This document shows, piece by piece, positions 20,732-28,696 of a stretch of DNA of 37,828 nucleotides. The notes beneath the pieces are model-generated. The model saw only the letters and a program-made list of their open reading frames with translations, had not been told where the DNA came from and ran no database searches. Source of the stretch: a virus; IMG/VR virus record IMGVR_UViG_3300006853_000035, positions 1 through 37,828 of that record, one strand, 5' to 3'. A program made the translations under genes and the position numbers. Position 1 is the stretch's first letter. Every line of letters starts with the position of its first letter.

Positions 20732-20883
20732 CAGCCCTCCACTTCTTCGAGCACGCCGTCAGCGAGCCACTGCTTCGCGACCTTCACGGGAACATCGGTG
20801 ACGATCTCGCCAGGCTCGCCGCGCACTTCGGCGCCCTTGACGAGATAGTTGACCCCGACGAGTACGCGGTACGAGTCAGCCAT
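20731..20883 (-). CDS. Small connector-block protein (50 aa)
   Basis: The ATG at 20883 opens MADSYRVLVGVNYLVKGAEV; the product continues with GEPGEIVTDVPVKVAKQWLA and an acidic end. This strand-turn-helix pattern (a short sequence that ends with a helix packing KQWLADGVLEE) is common in tiny proteins next to phage tail tube genes. Role unknown. It overlaps the upstream gene by eight bases. Confidence 0.65.
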   Translation of the reverse strand: MADSYRVLVGVNYLVKGAEVRGEPGEIVTDVPVKVAKQWLADGVLEEVEG

Positions 20884-21313
20884 TCGCCATCATCTCCAAC
20901 TCGAAACGCGCGCCGAGGTAGGTGACGCCAGTGATCTCCAGCCAGCCGTAATCCACGATGCGCTTCACGGTCAGCCAATCGAGCACGGCTGCGATCGGGT
21001 TCTCGGTCGGGTTTGCAGGGTCGAACCGTTCGAGCGTCGCCTTCACCGACAAACTTCCAGACGACGCGCAGTAGGCGTCGAGGTTCTCCTGCGAGGTGCG
21101 ATCCATCGCGGTCGACACGCAGACGGTGAGTCCGAGCGTGTAGTAGTCCGCTCCGCGCGCCATCGTGGTGTCGAAGTCGATCGCGAGTGGATGAACGAAC
21201 CCGGTCGGTGGCGTGATCTTGTTCGGGACGTACGCACGTGCGCGCGTACCCAGCACGGGGATCGGTGCAAGGCTCGCTGCGATCGCTGTGCGGATCTCTG
21301 CGAGCTCGGCCAT
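20876..21313 (-). CDS. Probable tail terminator/completion protein (145 aa)
   Basis: The product begins MAELAEIRTAIAASLAPIPV and has strand segments FVHPLAIDFDTTMARGADYY and TLGLTVCVSTAMDRTSQE, followed by LDAYCASSGSLSVKATLER. Helix-then-sheet proteins of about this length between head-tail connectors and the tail tube are usually tail terminators. Assignment rests on position and composition. TGATG overlap with the upstream gene. Confidence 0.65.
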   Translation of the reverse strand: MAELAEIRTAIAASLAPIPVLGTRARAYVPNKITPPTGFVHPLAIDFDTTMARGADYYTLGLTVCVSTAMDRTSQENLDAYCASSGSLSVKATLERFDPANPTENPIAAVLDWLTVKRIVDYGWLEITGVTYLGARFELEMMANG

Positions 21314-21933
21314 CAGCCGATCGCCACTGACCGCGCGACGCGCCGGTACCCACTCAAGGGGCGGACGAAGTCGGGATCATCGAAGTGCGAGACGCGCACC
21401 GGACCGAACGCCTCGAACCCCCCAAGGATGCCTTCGGGTGAGTCCTTGCGGCGGAACAGACGCGCACCTTCGATCAACGTCGCGGTACGGATCGGGGCCG
21501 GGATGCTCGACCATCCCCACGCCGCGGTGACTTGCACCGCGGCACGGTTCGTCATCGTCGGGAACCGACGAAGCCCGACCGCGATGATCTCCTCGTACGG
21601 CCACGGACGTCCGCGCTTGAGGCCGTTCGATGGCCGCAACGCGAAGTCGGTGCCGTACGTCCAGGTCGTCTCGTACGTGCCGTCGTCGTTGTCGTCGGTC
21701 TTCACGACGAGACCGGTCGTCGACCAGAAGTCGTGGACCATCAGGTAGCCCGACGTGTCCGCGTGGTACGTCCGTGCGGACGCGTCGACGATCTCGGTCT
21801 TGTCGAAGCTCCGACCGGCCCATCCGACCGCGACGTCGCATGCGGTGTCGGCGGCAAGGTCGAACTCGGTGGAGTCCTCCGTGTCGTTGACGCCCATGTA
21901 CGCGGCGAGGTCGTTCCCGGTGATGATCGGCAA
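21313..21933 (-). CDS. Head-tail connector (gp6-like adaptor) protein (206 aa)
   Basis: The N-terminus (ITGNDLAAYMGVNDTEDSTE, then FDLAADTACDVAVGWAGRSF) is the helical start of gp6/gp15-type adaptors. The middle is a small sheet (ARTYHADTSGYLMVHDFWST, WTYGTDFALRPSNGL), and the C-terminus has VTAAWGWSSIPAPIRTATLI and the long helix IEGARLFRRKDSPEG, all typical of these rings, which sit below the portal. Position after the capsid block fits. Confidence 0.8.
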   Translation of the reverse strand: MPIITGNDLAAYMGVNDTEDSTEFDLAADTACDVAVGWAGRSFDKTEIVDASARTYHADTSGYLMVHDFWSTTGLVVKTDDNDDGTYETTWTYGTDFALRPSNGLKRGRPWPYEEIIAVGLRRFPTMTNRAAVQVTAAWGWSSIPAPIRTATLIEGARLFRRKDSPEGILGGFEAFGPVRVSHFDDPDFVRPLSGYRRVARSVAIG

Positions 21934-21936
21934 GGG

Positions 21937-22353
21937 TCAGCCTTCGACGTCGGGGTCTTCGTCAGGGTCCGGGTCGTCGCCGGTCGCGGTCAGGGGGGTG
22001 AGCCTCTCGACGATCGCGGCGCGGGACTTCGCGGTATCGAGGTCGATGCCGCGTTCCTCCGCGAGTGCTCGCAGCGCCTTGACGTTCAGCCCCGCGAACG
22101 GGTCGCCACCTTCCGGTTCGGACTCGACCGCCTTGCGTACCCAGCGGGTCGTCTCGACCGTCTCGAACCCGCCGCCGGGCACGGCGACACGATCGGTCGC
22201 GGTGACGACCTGCTCGCAGGAGTCGGGGTCGATCGGCTGGATGTCGCCCTTGGAGAGCTGCTCCTGGAACCGTTCGGCGGCGAACCCCGAGTCTGGGATG
22301 TCCAGCTCGAGGATGTCGCCGCCGACGGTCAGGAACAGGCCAGTTGCGGGCAT
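21937..22353 (-). CDS. Head-block protein with HeH/SAP-like helix pair (138 aa)
   Basis: The C-terminal part carries LNVKALRALAEERGIDLDTA and KSRAAIVERLTP, a HeH/SAP-type helix-extended-helix motif often seen at the end of small phage head proteins, after an N-terminal sheet (GLFLTVGGDILELDIPDSGF). The end is very acidic (DDPDPDEDPDVEG). Likely a head-completion or connector accessory protein. TGATG overlap with the gene before. Confidence 0.65.
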   Translation of the reverse strand: MPATGLFLTVGGDILELDIPDSGFAAERFQEQLSKGDIQPIDPDSCEQVVTATDRVAVPGGGFETVETTRWVRKAVESEPEGGDPFAGLNVKALRALAEERGIDLDTAKSRAAIVERLTPLTATGDDPDPDEDPDVEG

Positions 22354-22718
22354 CAGCGGGGCACCCGCACCGCGGAGACGGTGCCGGCGAACGACGCGGC
22401 CAGGTCGATCAGCAGCGTGCCGTCGTTCTGGGCGAACCGTGCCGACTCCAAGCCGGCGACGGTGATGTCGCCCGTGGTGGCGGGGACGGTGATGTCGAGG
22501 TTGCCTTGTCCGGCAGAGAGCGCCGGGGGGTTGTCGCCTGCGACGATCGTCGCGACCCGGTCGGAGCCGTTCGTGTTCGTGAAGCGGAACACGTACTCCT
22601 CCAGCGGGTAGCCGGCGAGGTCGACGATGTGGTCGTTGGTGGTGTCGGCAGTGACACCCGCGTTGGTGGTGGCACCGGTGCGGGAGAGAACGCCGACGGT
22701 GACTGCGGTACGAGCCAT
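22353..22718 (-). CDS. Head decoration-like protein (121 aa)
   Basis: I use the ATG at 22718 (AAGGAG upstream) rather than the in-frame start 39 bases earlier. The product begins MARTAVTVGVLSRTGATTNA and is a beta-rich single domain with YVFRFTNTNGSDRVATIVAG and LDITVPATTGDITVAGLESA. A small beta protein coded directly after the capsid protein is often a decoration protein that cements the shell. The role is inferred from place and build. Confidence 0.65.
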   Translation of the reverse strand: MARTAVTVGVLSRTGATTNAGVTADTTNDHIVDLAGYPLEEYVFRFTNTNGSDRVATIVAGDNPPALSAGQGNLDITVPATTGDITVAGLESARFAQNDGTLLIDLAASFAGTVSAVRVPR

Positions 22719-22760
22719 GAGGGTTGCTCCTTGACTGGAACGGAACGTGGACGACAAGCA

Positions 22761-22787
22761 GCCCCGCCCGCGGGGAACGGGCGGGGC
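22761..22787 (-). terminator. Strong hairpin after the capsid gene
   Basis: GCCCCGCCCG at 22761-22770 is perfectly paired with 22778-22787, loop seven bases, seven bases beyond the capsid stop. On the minus strand TGCTTGTCG follows. It likely ends part of the transcripts or protects the capsid message, which would help raise capsid level over downstream genes. Confidence 0.7.
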
Positions 22788-22794
22788 CTACTGG

Positions 22795-23631
22795 TCAGGT
22801 GATGCTCGCGACGACCGTGGCGATCGCGTCGGGACGGACGAGCTTGGCGCCGTAGACGTGCAGCCCACGGACACCGGTGCCGAAGGTCGTCTGGAGGCGC
22901 AGGTTCTCCACCTCGACGATCTGCTCGGCGTAGCTGATCGCCATCGGATGACCGGCGATGACGGCGTAGTCGTCGCCGGTGACGAGCGGCGCGTTGTTCG
23001 ACATCAGCACGTCGAAACCGAGACCTCGACCGATGATGCCGTTGCGCAGCGCCTGGTCGGTGCCGGACGCGTCGACTCGCACGAACCGGTCGTCTTCGAG
23101 CAGCAGGCCCTCGTACCAGGACGGCACGACGGCGTAGCGGCCTTCGAGCGGCACGTTCGCCTCGTCGAGCTTCGTCTTGAGCTTGCGGAGCTGCGTGTAC
23201 GCCAGCGCTGCGGTCGTCACGGAGACGGTGCCGATCGCGTTGGCCGACTGCGCGCCGGTGTAGAGCGACGCGACGTACTGGTCTGCGAGGTCACGCAGCC
23301 CGTAGGTCGCCTCCGACAGCGCGCCGTCGAGTTCACCGCCAGGGCTCTGTGCCGTGTCGATGTCGTCGACCACGAACGAGAAGCTCTTGGCCTGGTCGAT
23401 CCGCAGCACACGGTCGGCGTCGGTCAGGGTCTCGTAGGTGAGCGTGCCGTTCTTCGCGTACGTCGAGATCGTCGGACGCGAGATCGACCGGATGTGGACG
23501 GTGTCGCCCTGGTTGGCGATGTCTCCCTCGTAGTTGCGGTTCACCACGGTGGGCTGGCCGTACACGAGGTTCTTCTTGAGGGACTCCAGGATCTGGGCGG
23601 CCCAGATTTCCGGGATGAACGTGAGTGGCAT
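22795..23631 (-). CDS. Major capsid protein (278 aa)
   Basis: The product begins MPLTFIPEIWAAQILESLKK and carries NRNYEGDIANQGDTVHIRSI, then FSFVVDDIDTAQSPGGELDG and YGLRDLADQYVASLYTG, then VPLEGRYAVVPSWYEGLLLE and GFDVLMSNNAPLVTGDDYAV. These are the marks of the P22-coat-like/HK97-fold capsid family of many actinophages. No N-terminal delta domain or protease gene is seen; a separate scaffold gene lies upstream. The ATG at 23631 has AAGGAG seven bases away. Confidence 0.92.
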   Translation of the reverse strand: MPLTFIPEIWAAQILESLKKNLVYGQPTVVNRNYEGDIANQGDTVHIRSISRPTISTYAKNGTLTYETLTDADRVLRIDQAKSFSFVVDDIDTAQSPGGELDGALSEATYGLRDLADQYVASLYTGAQSANAIGTVSVTTAALAYTQLRKLKTKLDEANVPLEGRYAVVPSWYEGLLLEDDRFVRVDASGTDQALRNGIIGRGLGFDVLMSNNAPLVTGDDYAVIAGHPMAISYAEQIVEVENLRLQTTFGTGVRGLHVYGAKLVRPDAIATVVASIT

Positions 23632-23655
23632 CGGGTTCTCCTTGACGTGAGCCGG

Positions 23656-24303
23656 CTACGTGATGCCCTGCATCTCGTCGAGTTGGCCCTTCGAGCGGGC
23701 CTCGACGATCTGCTCGGGCGTCATGGTCTTGAGGTCGTCCCGGCGGAGCTGCGCGGGGCGGTCGCCGCGTGCGCCTCCATCGGGGCTACCGGGGCCAGTC
23801 GGCTTCGCGCCTGCGGCCAGGTAGGGCTTGTGCTTCACCAGGTCCGCGATCGCCGCGTCGATGGTCTTGTCGTCCACCGATCCGTCGTCACCCTTCGCGA
23901 GTGCAGACGCGTCGATGAGCTTGGTGGCATCGCTCGGGTCCGCGAGTTTCCCGGCGGCTCGGGCGAGGAGTTGCGCGTCGAGCAGTCGCTGCTCGTACGC
24001 GGTGGTGACTTCGGACCGTGCAGCGTCCGCGGCTTCCTTACGGGCCGCTGCGATCGCGCGTTCGGTCTCGGACTTGTTCGCGTTCTCGAACTCGTCGAGG
24101 CGCGTCTTCAACGCATCGCGCTCAGAGGCTGCGTCGCGTGCGGCACGTTCGGCGCTCGACCGTGCGGCACGTTCGGCGTCGAGGGCACGCTTGCCTGCGT
24201 CGCCGAGCACGTCCGGCGGCGGGTCGGCCGGGGGTGCGGGGGGTGGTGCAGGCAGAGCGGGCGGCTCGTCGGGCGCGTAGAGGTACAGGGGGTTGCGGAG
24301 CAT
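23656..24303 (-). CDS. Capsid scaffolding protein (215 aa)
   Basis: The N-terminus is Pro-rich (LYAPDEPPALPAPPPAPPAD), followed by a long Ala/Arg/Glu coiled coil over residues about 38-115 (LDAERAARSSAERAARDAAS, then TRLDEFENANKSETERAIAA) and a basic-polar C-terminal part (GSPDGGARGDRPAQLRRDDL). This is the typical build of a scaffold that directs capsid assembly and leaves. The ATG at 24303 has GGAGGA upstream; the frame open to 25515 overlaps the portal and is a shadow. Confidence 0.85.
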   Translation of the reverse strand: MLRNPLYLYAPDEPPALPAPPPAPPADPPPDVLGDAGKRALDAERAARSSAERAARDAASERDALKTRLDEFENANKSETERAIAAARKEAADAARSEVTTAYEQRLLDAQLLARAAGKLADPSDATKLIDASALAKGDDGSVDDKTIDAAIADLVKHKPYLAAGAKPTGPGSPDGGARGDRPAQLRRDDLKTMTPEQIVEARSKGQLDEMQGIT

Positions 24304-24350
24304 CGCGCTCCTCCTTGATGACAGGCCGAGGCGTCGCGCCCCGACGAGGG

Positions 24351-24722
24351 TCAGTCGGCGTCGTCGAATGCGGTCCAGGCCGGTTGGGCCTTGGTCCCGC
24401 TGTTGCGATGCCACACGCCGGTGTCGAGTCGAACGACGAGGCTTCCCTTGCCGTAGACGCCTTCGCCCGTCGCGGGCGGTGAGCCGTCCGTGTAGTCGAC
24501 GGGCGCGCCTGCGGTGGTCGCGACGTACAGGTCGTTGCCGAGGTACAGCGGCGTGGACAGCGCGCCACTCACACCGGAAGCGACCGCGGCTGCCACGGTG
24601 GACGCGGACACCCACGACACGACACCGTCGACGACCGAGAGGTACTTCGCCTCGCCGTCCACGGCTGGCGTCGGGATGGATGCGAGTGCCGCGACGGTTG
24701 CCGCGTTGCGAGGTTCGGCCAT
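24351..24722 (-). CDS. Small head-block protein (123 aa)
   Basis: The product begins MAEPRNAATVAALASIPTPA and has DGVVSWVSASTVAAAVASGV in the middle and KGSLVVRLDTGVWHRNSGTK near the end, resembling short fibre-head or decoration modules. It lies between portal and scaffold genes. No certain family; a minor virion protein is the best guess. Confidence 0.6.
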   Translation of the reverse strand: MAEPRNAATVAALASIPTPAVDGEAKYLSVVDGVVSWVSASTVAAAVASGVSGALSTPLYLGNDLYVATTAGAPVDYTDGSPPATGEGVYGKGSLVVRLDTGVWHRNSGTKAQPAWTAFDDAD

Positions 24723-24731
24723 CGGGCGCTC

Positions 24732-26183
24732 CTACTCGGTTGGTGCGGGTCGCGCGTCTTGGGATTGCGTGGCGTACGCGGTCGGGTCGATGCCGAGCTC
24801 GCGCATCTCGGCCATCTGCGCCTTGAACCGTTCGATCTCCGTCGGCGAGTAGCCGGCGCGTTCCCACAGCGCGGGAAGCGGAACCCCGAGAGAGCGCTGC
24901 TTCACGATGGCGTCGATGTGTTCGGCCTCGGACCGCGATTCGGGGTCGCGCCAGATCGTCTCGATGTGCGCGCCCGCGGCGCGCTTCTTGTCGCCCGCGG
25001 CGAGGAACGCGAGTCGTACGGTCGCTTCGTGTGCTTCGCCGAAGTGGCGCATCTTGCGGCGGGCCTTCGCGACCAGTCCGGTCTCGGCGCTCTTGATGCT
25101 CTCGCCGGAGGGGAACTGGCCGGACAGGTAGAAGTAGTGCGGCGGGGTGCGGGTCTGTGACGCGATGTGCTGGACGATCAACTCGATCGCGGTCGTGTAG
25201 TTGCCCAGCTCGGTGACGTCGAAGTTGCCGAACTGCGTGTCCTTGTCGGGCGACGTCCACAGCCGGTTGATCGCATGCTGGAACGACTCTGACGGCCCCT
25301 TCTCGTCGGGGTCCTCGGGGATCTCCAGGCCGGTTGCCCACCGTTGACGGAACGCCGCGAACTCCGAGGCGACCATCATGTCGGCGAGGAGCTTGTTGGT
25401 GGCGTCCTGCATCGGGATCACGTTCTTGATCTCCGACACGCCTGTCCCGCGGATGCGGGGCTTGTTGTACAGCGGCACGACGGGGACGACACCGAGCGGG
25501 TTCGGCAACGGCCACGGCTCATCGGCGACGAGACGGGCGGTCCATCCCCCGAACGCGGTCGACGTCCAGCCCGACACGCCACCCTGCGACGCCATCGCGC
25601 CGAGGCGACGTTCGTACTTCCACACCGCGCCCGGCAGGTACAGCGTCGCGTACAGCATCGCGGCGTCCGAATCCCGCCACACCTTCAACGCCGCGAGTCG
25701 TTCACGTCGCGCGCCGGCGGCGTGCTGGACGATCATCTCCTGCGGGTCCTCGACGCAGATCAGCGGCGTCTTCTCACCCGGCCACACCAACGTGTAGGCC
25801 ATGCCGTTGACGAGCGCCTCGGTGTGGACGAGCTGCGAATCGGCGTCGAGCTGGTTCGCCTGCCAGAACTCCCACGCGCGCTTCTCGCCGGTCTTGTCGT
25901 TCGGGAGTCGGAATCCTTCGACATCCAGGCGTTCCTCGACCGCGTCGACGACGAGCTCGGTCCAGTTGTCGGCGAACTCGGTGAACAGCCCGGCGAACGC
26001 TTCACGGAACTTCCCGGTGGCGAACAGCAACGGGTGGTCCCCGGTGTAGTACCGGTCGTACTTAGCGATGGTCCGGTTGCGATCCGCAAGGGCTCGTTCG
26101 AGCTTCACGACCCACGCGAGCGCCACCCTCGCATCGCTCGCCATCGAGACGTTCGAGTACTCGGCGAGGGAGGTCACGGTCAC
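24732..26183 (-). CDS. Portal protein (483 aa)
   Basis: The SPP1 gp6-like portal forms the twelve-fold DNA gate of the head. Family marks are ALADRNRTIAKYDRYYTGDH near the start, FADNWTELVVDAVEERLDVE, then GMAYTLVWPGEKTPLICVED, VVPLYNKPRIRGTGVSEIKN followed by IPMQDATNKLLADMMVASE, and TRTPPHYFYLSGQFPSGESI with SAETGLVAKARRKMRHFG. The start is the GTG at 26183 with GGAGG upstream. It follows the large terminase by 17 bases, the classic order. Confidence 0.93.
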   Translation of the reverse strand: MTVTSLAEYSNVSMASDARVALAWVVKLERALADRNRTIAKYDRYYTGDHPLLFATGKFREAFAGLFTEFADNWTELVVDAVEERLDVEGFRLPNDKTGEKRAWEFWQANQLDADSQLVHTEALVNGMAYTLVWPGEKTPLICVEDPQEMIVQHAAGARRERLAALKVWRDSDAAMLYATLYLPGAVWKYERRLGAMASQGGVSGWTSTAFGGWTARLVADEPWPLPNPLGVVPVVPLYNKPRIRGTGVSEIKNVIPMQDATNKLLADMMVASEFAAFRQRWATGLEIPEDPDEKGPSESFQHAINRLWTSPDKDTQFGNFDVTELGNYTTAIELIVQHIASQTRTPPHYFYLSGQFPSGESIKSAETGLVAKARRKMRHFGEAHEATVRLAFLAAGDKKRAAGAHIETIWRDPESRSEAEHIDAIVKQRSLGVPLPALWERAGYSPTEIERFKAQMAEMRELGIDPTAYATQSQDARPAPTE

Positions 26184-26200
26184 CGTTGCCTCCAGGCCGT

Positions 26201-27670
26201 TCAGAACGAGACGAGACGCGCCGGCTTCTTCGCTTCACGCGTCGTTGCCCACAAGTGCCGGGCGACGGTCGCCGCGACGAGCGGGCTGATGTCCACCGCC
26301 GAATCGCGCCGTGACCACTTCCACGAGTCGCCAACCTGACGGCGACCCGCACCCTCCACCGCGGCGTTCAACGCGAGCTCGCCACGATGCACGAGGGTGT
26401 GACCTACCGCGTCACGCAGGAACGCCTCGCATGCCTGCGCCGACTCACGACCGTCGAGCAGCACGAGCTTCCCGTTCGGGGTCTTCGGTCCCCGGATGAC
26501 GAACCCGGCCTTCTCGAGGTCGGGAATCAACGCGCCCGCCGGGCCTGTCGGGTCCATCCCGATCGCGGAGACGTCGTGTTCGGCGTCCAGTTCAACGAGA
26601 CGCGGGACGATCCACCCGGTGCCCGGCTGATGCGCGGTGACGTGCAACGCGCCACCACAGGTGACGATCCCGCCCGACATGTGACCAGGCGCGACATCGA
26701 AGCCGAGGGTGCAGGGCTCGTCGATCGTCGCTGTCGCGTTGGTGCATGCGGCCCACGCGTCCGCCGGGATTCCACCGCCGCCGAGGGCAGGTTCGTCCCA
26801 CCATCCGAGGAACTCGCGGGCGAACTCCTCCGGTGGGAGGGAGCGGCGCATCGCGGCGACGAACTCGATCGAGATACGCCGGCCGAGCGCAAGGTTGGCC
26901 TCTTGCCACAGGGCACGGTCGTCGAGGACACAGCCGACTGAGCCGAAACGGTGGTCACAGTTCGGCGCATCACATGGTCGTTCCGTCGCGCACCATTCGA
27001 TCCAGACGAGACCAGGGTCACCGCCTGGCCGACCCCGATCACGGAGGCGTCGCAGCATCTCGGAGTAGATCAGCCCGGCCGACGAGCCGTACCGGACTTG
27101 CGGGTCGCCGGTCATCGACATCGCCGCCATGGTCGGCAGCAACGAACCGAGGTGGGTGGCTTGCCCGGCGAACCACTCGTCCATGAACAACCGTGGCGCA
27201 GTGAGTCCTCGACCGCCGCCCTTCGTGCGGGCCTTGAACCGGAGGCGCTGGCCGGACATGAACTCGATGCCTTCGTCGCCGTTCGCGTGGTTGATCTTCT
27301 TCACCCGACGGGAGATCAACGGCGAACCCTCGACGAGGTGCTCCATGTCGAGGAACGCTTCCATCGCGGTGTTGAACTCGTGCGCCGACCACACGACGAG
27401 CGGCTGATCGAACAGCAGCAGGTCGCCCCAGGCTTGCGCCTTGAAAACGTGGGTCTTGATGTTCTGGCGAGGTGCGACGATCGCAGCTTCCAACGCGGCG
27501 AGCTTGCCGTCCGCGCCGATAGCGTTGATGGCGTCGAGGGCCAGTTCCTGCTCCGGGTCGAGAGGCAACCCGATCTCGTGGGCGAGGCCAACCACTTCCG
27601 GCCCGTACGTCGAGACGTGCTCCGGCACCCACAGATGGGCGGGACGGACGAGCGTGTCAGCGGACGACAC
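26201..27670 (-). CDS. terL: Large terminase subunit
   Basis: The packaging motor: an ATPase domain (residues about 55-260) and a nuclease domain (about 310-489). The Walker A region reads APRQNIKTHV (66-75), with Ile where most P-loops have Gly, a form known in phage terminases; Walker B is LFMDEW (161-166). TKGGGRGLTAPRL precedes it as the coupling region. In the nuclease half, LGFDVAPGHMSGGIV and IGMDPTGPAGALIP carry acidic metal ligands. A possible metal site, CDAPNCDHRFGSVGC, lies between. The start overlaps the end of the small subunit gene by 14 bases. Confidence 0.95.
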   Translation of the reverse strand: MSSADTLVRPAHLWVPEHVSTYGPEVVGLAHEIGLPLDPEQELALDAINAIGADGKLAALEAAIVAPRQNIKTHVFKAQAWGDLLLFDQPLVVWSAHEFNTAMEAFLDMEHLVEGSPLISRRVKKINHANGDEGIEFMSGQRLRFKARTKGGGRGLTAPRLFMDEWFAGQATHLGSLLPTMAAMSMTGDPQVRYGSSAGLIYSEMLRRLRDRGRPGGDPGLVWIEWCATERPCDAPNCDHRFGSVGCVLDDRALWQEANLALGRRISIEFVAAMRRSLPPEEFAREFLGWWDEPALGGGGIPADAWAACTNATATIDEPCTLGFDVAPGHMSGGIVTCGGALHVTAHQPGTGWIVPRLVELDAEHDVSAIGMDPTGPAGALIPDLEKAGFVIRGPKTPNGKLVLLDGRESAQACEAFLRDAVGHTLVHRGELALNAAVEGAGRRQVGDSWKWSRRDSAVDISPLVAATVARHLWATTREAKKPARLVSF

Positions 27671-28076
27671 TGAGCCGACGTTCGCCAGTCTTCATGCGGA
27701 GCTGGTCGATCGGATCAGCAGCACGTTCCGCGTCCTTCAACGCGAGCTCCATCGCCGCTCGGTACTCCCTGTGCAGCGCGGCAACACTCGACCCGGAATC
27801 GCGAGCTCCGCGCATCAGACGCTCAGCGAGGAACATCGCGCTGTGCCCTTCCGGGGAACCGAGACGCCCAGCATCCTCGAGACGCTTGCGGGTCGCGGCA
27901 GCCAGATCATCCGTCTCGCCATCAGGCGCCGGTAGCGGCAACACGACTCCGCCAGCGCGCCGTTCAGCGCGCCACACCCGATCGCGTTCACGCTTGCACT
28001 CGATCCGATCACAGAACCGCGACCGCTTCGTCTTCGCCTCGTACGGCTCGGCGCACGCATCGCACGGACGCTCCAT
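27657..28076 (-). CDS. Probable small terminase subunit with N-terminal zinc ribbon (139 aa)
   Basis: The gene lies directly before the large terminase. The N-terminus has a four-cysteine knuckle, CDACAEPYEA and SRFCDRIECKRE, and the rest is helical (TRKRLEDAGRLGSPEGHSAM, then LHREYRAAMELALKDAERAA), fitting a DNA-recognising, ring-forming small subunit. I choose the ATG at 28076 with GGGAGG seven bases upstream; a GTG at 28097 overlapping the HNH stop (GTGA) is the alternative. Confidence 0.75.
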   Translation of the reverse strand: MERPCDACAEPYEAKTKRSRFCDRIECKRERDRVWRAERRAGGVVLPLPAPDGETDDLAAATRKRLEDAGRLGSPEGHSAMFLAERLMRGARDSGSSVAALHREYRAAMELALKDAERAADPIDQLRMKTGERRLSVVR

Positions 28077-28093
28077 CGCGCGGCCTCCCGCGG

Positions 28094-28369
28094 TCACCAC
28101 CCAGGCGGTGGCGGTGGGTCGAATCGGTCAGCACGACGACGGTTCGTCACCCGCGCACCAGCAGCCCGGTTGCACGACGCGTGCTCCGGTCCCGTCCACG
28201 ACTTCCGATCATCGGAATGCCCGAGGTCCCACGGATCGTCCGGCTGAATCCGATCACCACACCGCGCGCACGACGCCTGCCCTGAACGGACCAGCGGCTC
28301 GATCGACTCCCGCATCCGGCGGTGATCCGGCCCGTAACCCCTCGCAGCCGGAGACAGCTTCCGCTTCAC
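28094..28369 (-). CDS. HNH endonuclease next to terminase (91 aa)
   Basis: A compact HNH protein: CARCGDRIQPDDPWDLGH, then SDDRKSWTGPEHASCNRA and a basic, Pro-rich end. HNH proteins coded beside terminase genes are required for cos cleavage in several phages such as HK97, so this gene suggests cohesive-end packaging. It is the first protein gene after the late promoter and tRNA-like element. Confidence 0.88.
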   Translation of the reverse strand: MKRKLSPAARGYGPDHRRMRESIEPLVRSGQASCARCGDRIQPDDPWDLGHSDDRKSWTGPEHASCNRAAGARVTNRRRADRFDPPPPPGW

Positions 28370-28543
28370 GAACGACCGACCCCAACACCTCGGGGAGGGA
28401 GACGAAAAGAGCGGGGTGCTGCGTTCGCGCGCTCGGCTTGTGGTTGTACCCCCCTTCCCGTTGAGGGGTCGTGCGCGTTTCGCGTTCGCGTTTCGATCGC
28501 GATGTGCGAGTGACGGTGCATCGCGTCACCGCCTGAGCTGCGA
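28370..28543. other. Non-coding stretch; candidate packaging-site region
   Basis: These 174 bases between the HNH gene and the tRNA-like element hold no credible frame. Visible structure: an inverted repeat GTGACG/CGTCAC (28510-28515 and 28524-28529, eight-base loop), a CCCC..GGGG inverted pair around 28450-28471, and a TTTCGCG/TTCGCG-rich stretch (28479-28502). A cos or pac site next to HNH and terminase genes is plausible; no site is recognised. Confidence 0.35.
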
Positions 28544-28615
28544 TGGAGGCAGGGCGCAGAGTCGAACTGCGCTGTGCTCGGGGTATGAACCCGGCCGGTT
28601 CCCGGACACCCTGCA
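28544..28615 (-). tRNA. tRNA-Met(CAT)-like gene, initiator-like, with shortened D arm
   Basis: On the minus strand 72 bases fold as most of a tRNA: acceptor GCAGGG pairs with CCCTGC, T arm CGCAG-TTCGACT-CTGCG is perfect, the anticodon loop is TTCATAC (anticodon CAT), and CCA is encoded at 28546-28544. The anticodon stem contains GGG paired with CCC, and the first acceptor pair is a mismatch (T and C), both features of bacterial initiator tRNA. But the D arm is only CCGG-GAA-CCGG, about five bases too short, and pair 27-43 is C and A. It could be a degenerate or specialised phage tRNA. It sits behind a promoter at the head of the late operon. Confidence 0.5.
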
Positions 28616-28667
28616 CGGGCTGGTGTTCTGACCTTGCGGTGGGCGCAGGTCTCAGAACTAGAACGGG

Positions 28668-28696
28668 AGATTACACGACTGTCATTCGACACGCAA
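28668..28696 (-). promoter_or_regulatory. Likely late-operon promoter
   Basis: On the minus strand TTGCGT (28696-28691), a 17-base spacer and TAATCT (28673-28668) match a sigma70-type promoter, in one of the few non-coding gaps and directly before the tRNA-like gene, HNH and terminase. A transcript would start near 28661. Confidence 0.5.

Noticed and set aside
22747-24318. Plus-strand open frame of 523 codons
   Set aside because: Exact antisense of the capsid and scaffold genes, with Val/Leu/Arg-rich shadow composition and no ribosome site.
24304-25515. Long N-terminal extension of the scaffold frame
   Set aside because: It overlaps the portal gene and is Arg/Pro-rich nonsense; the ATG at 24303 has a strong ribosome site.
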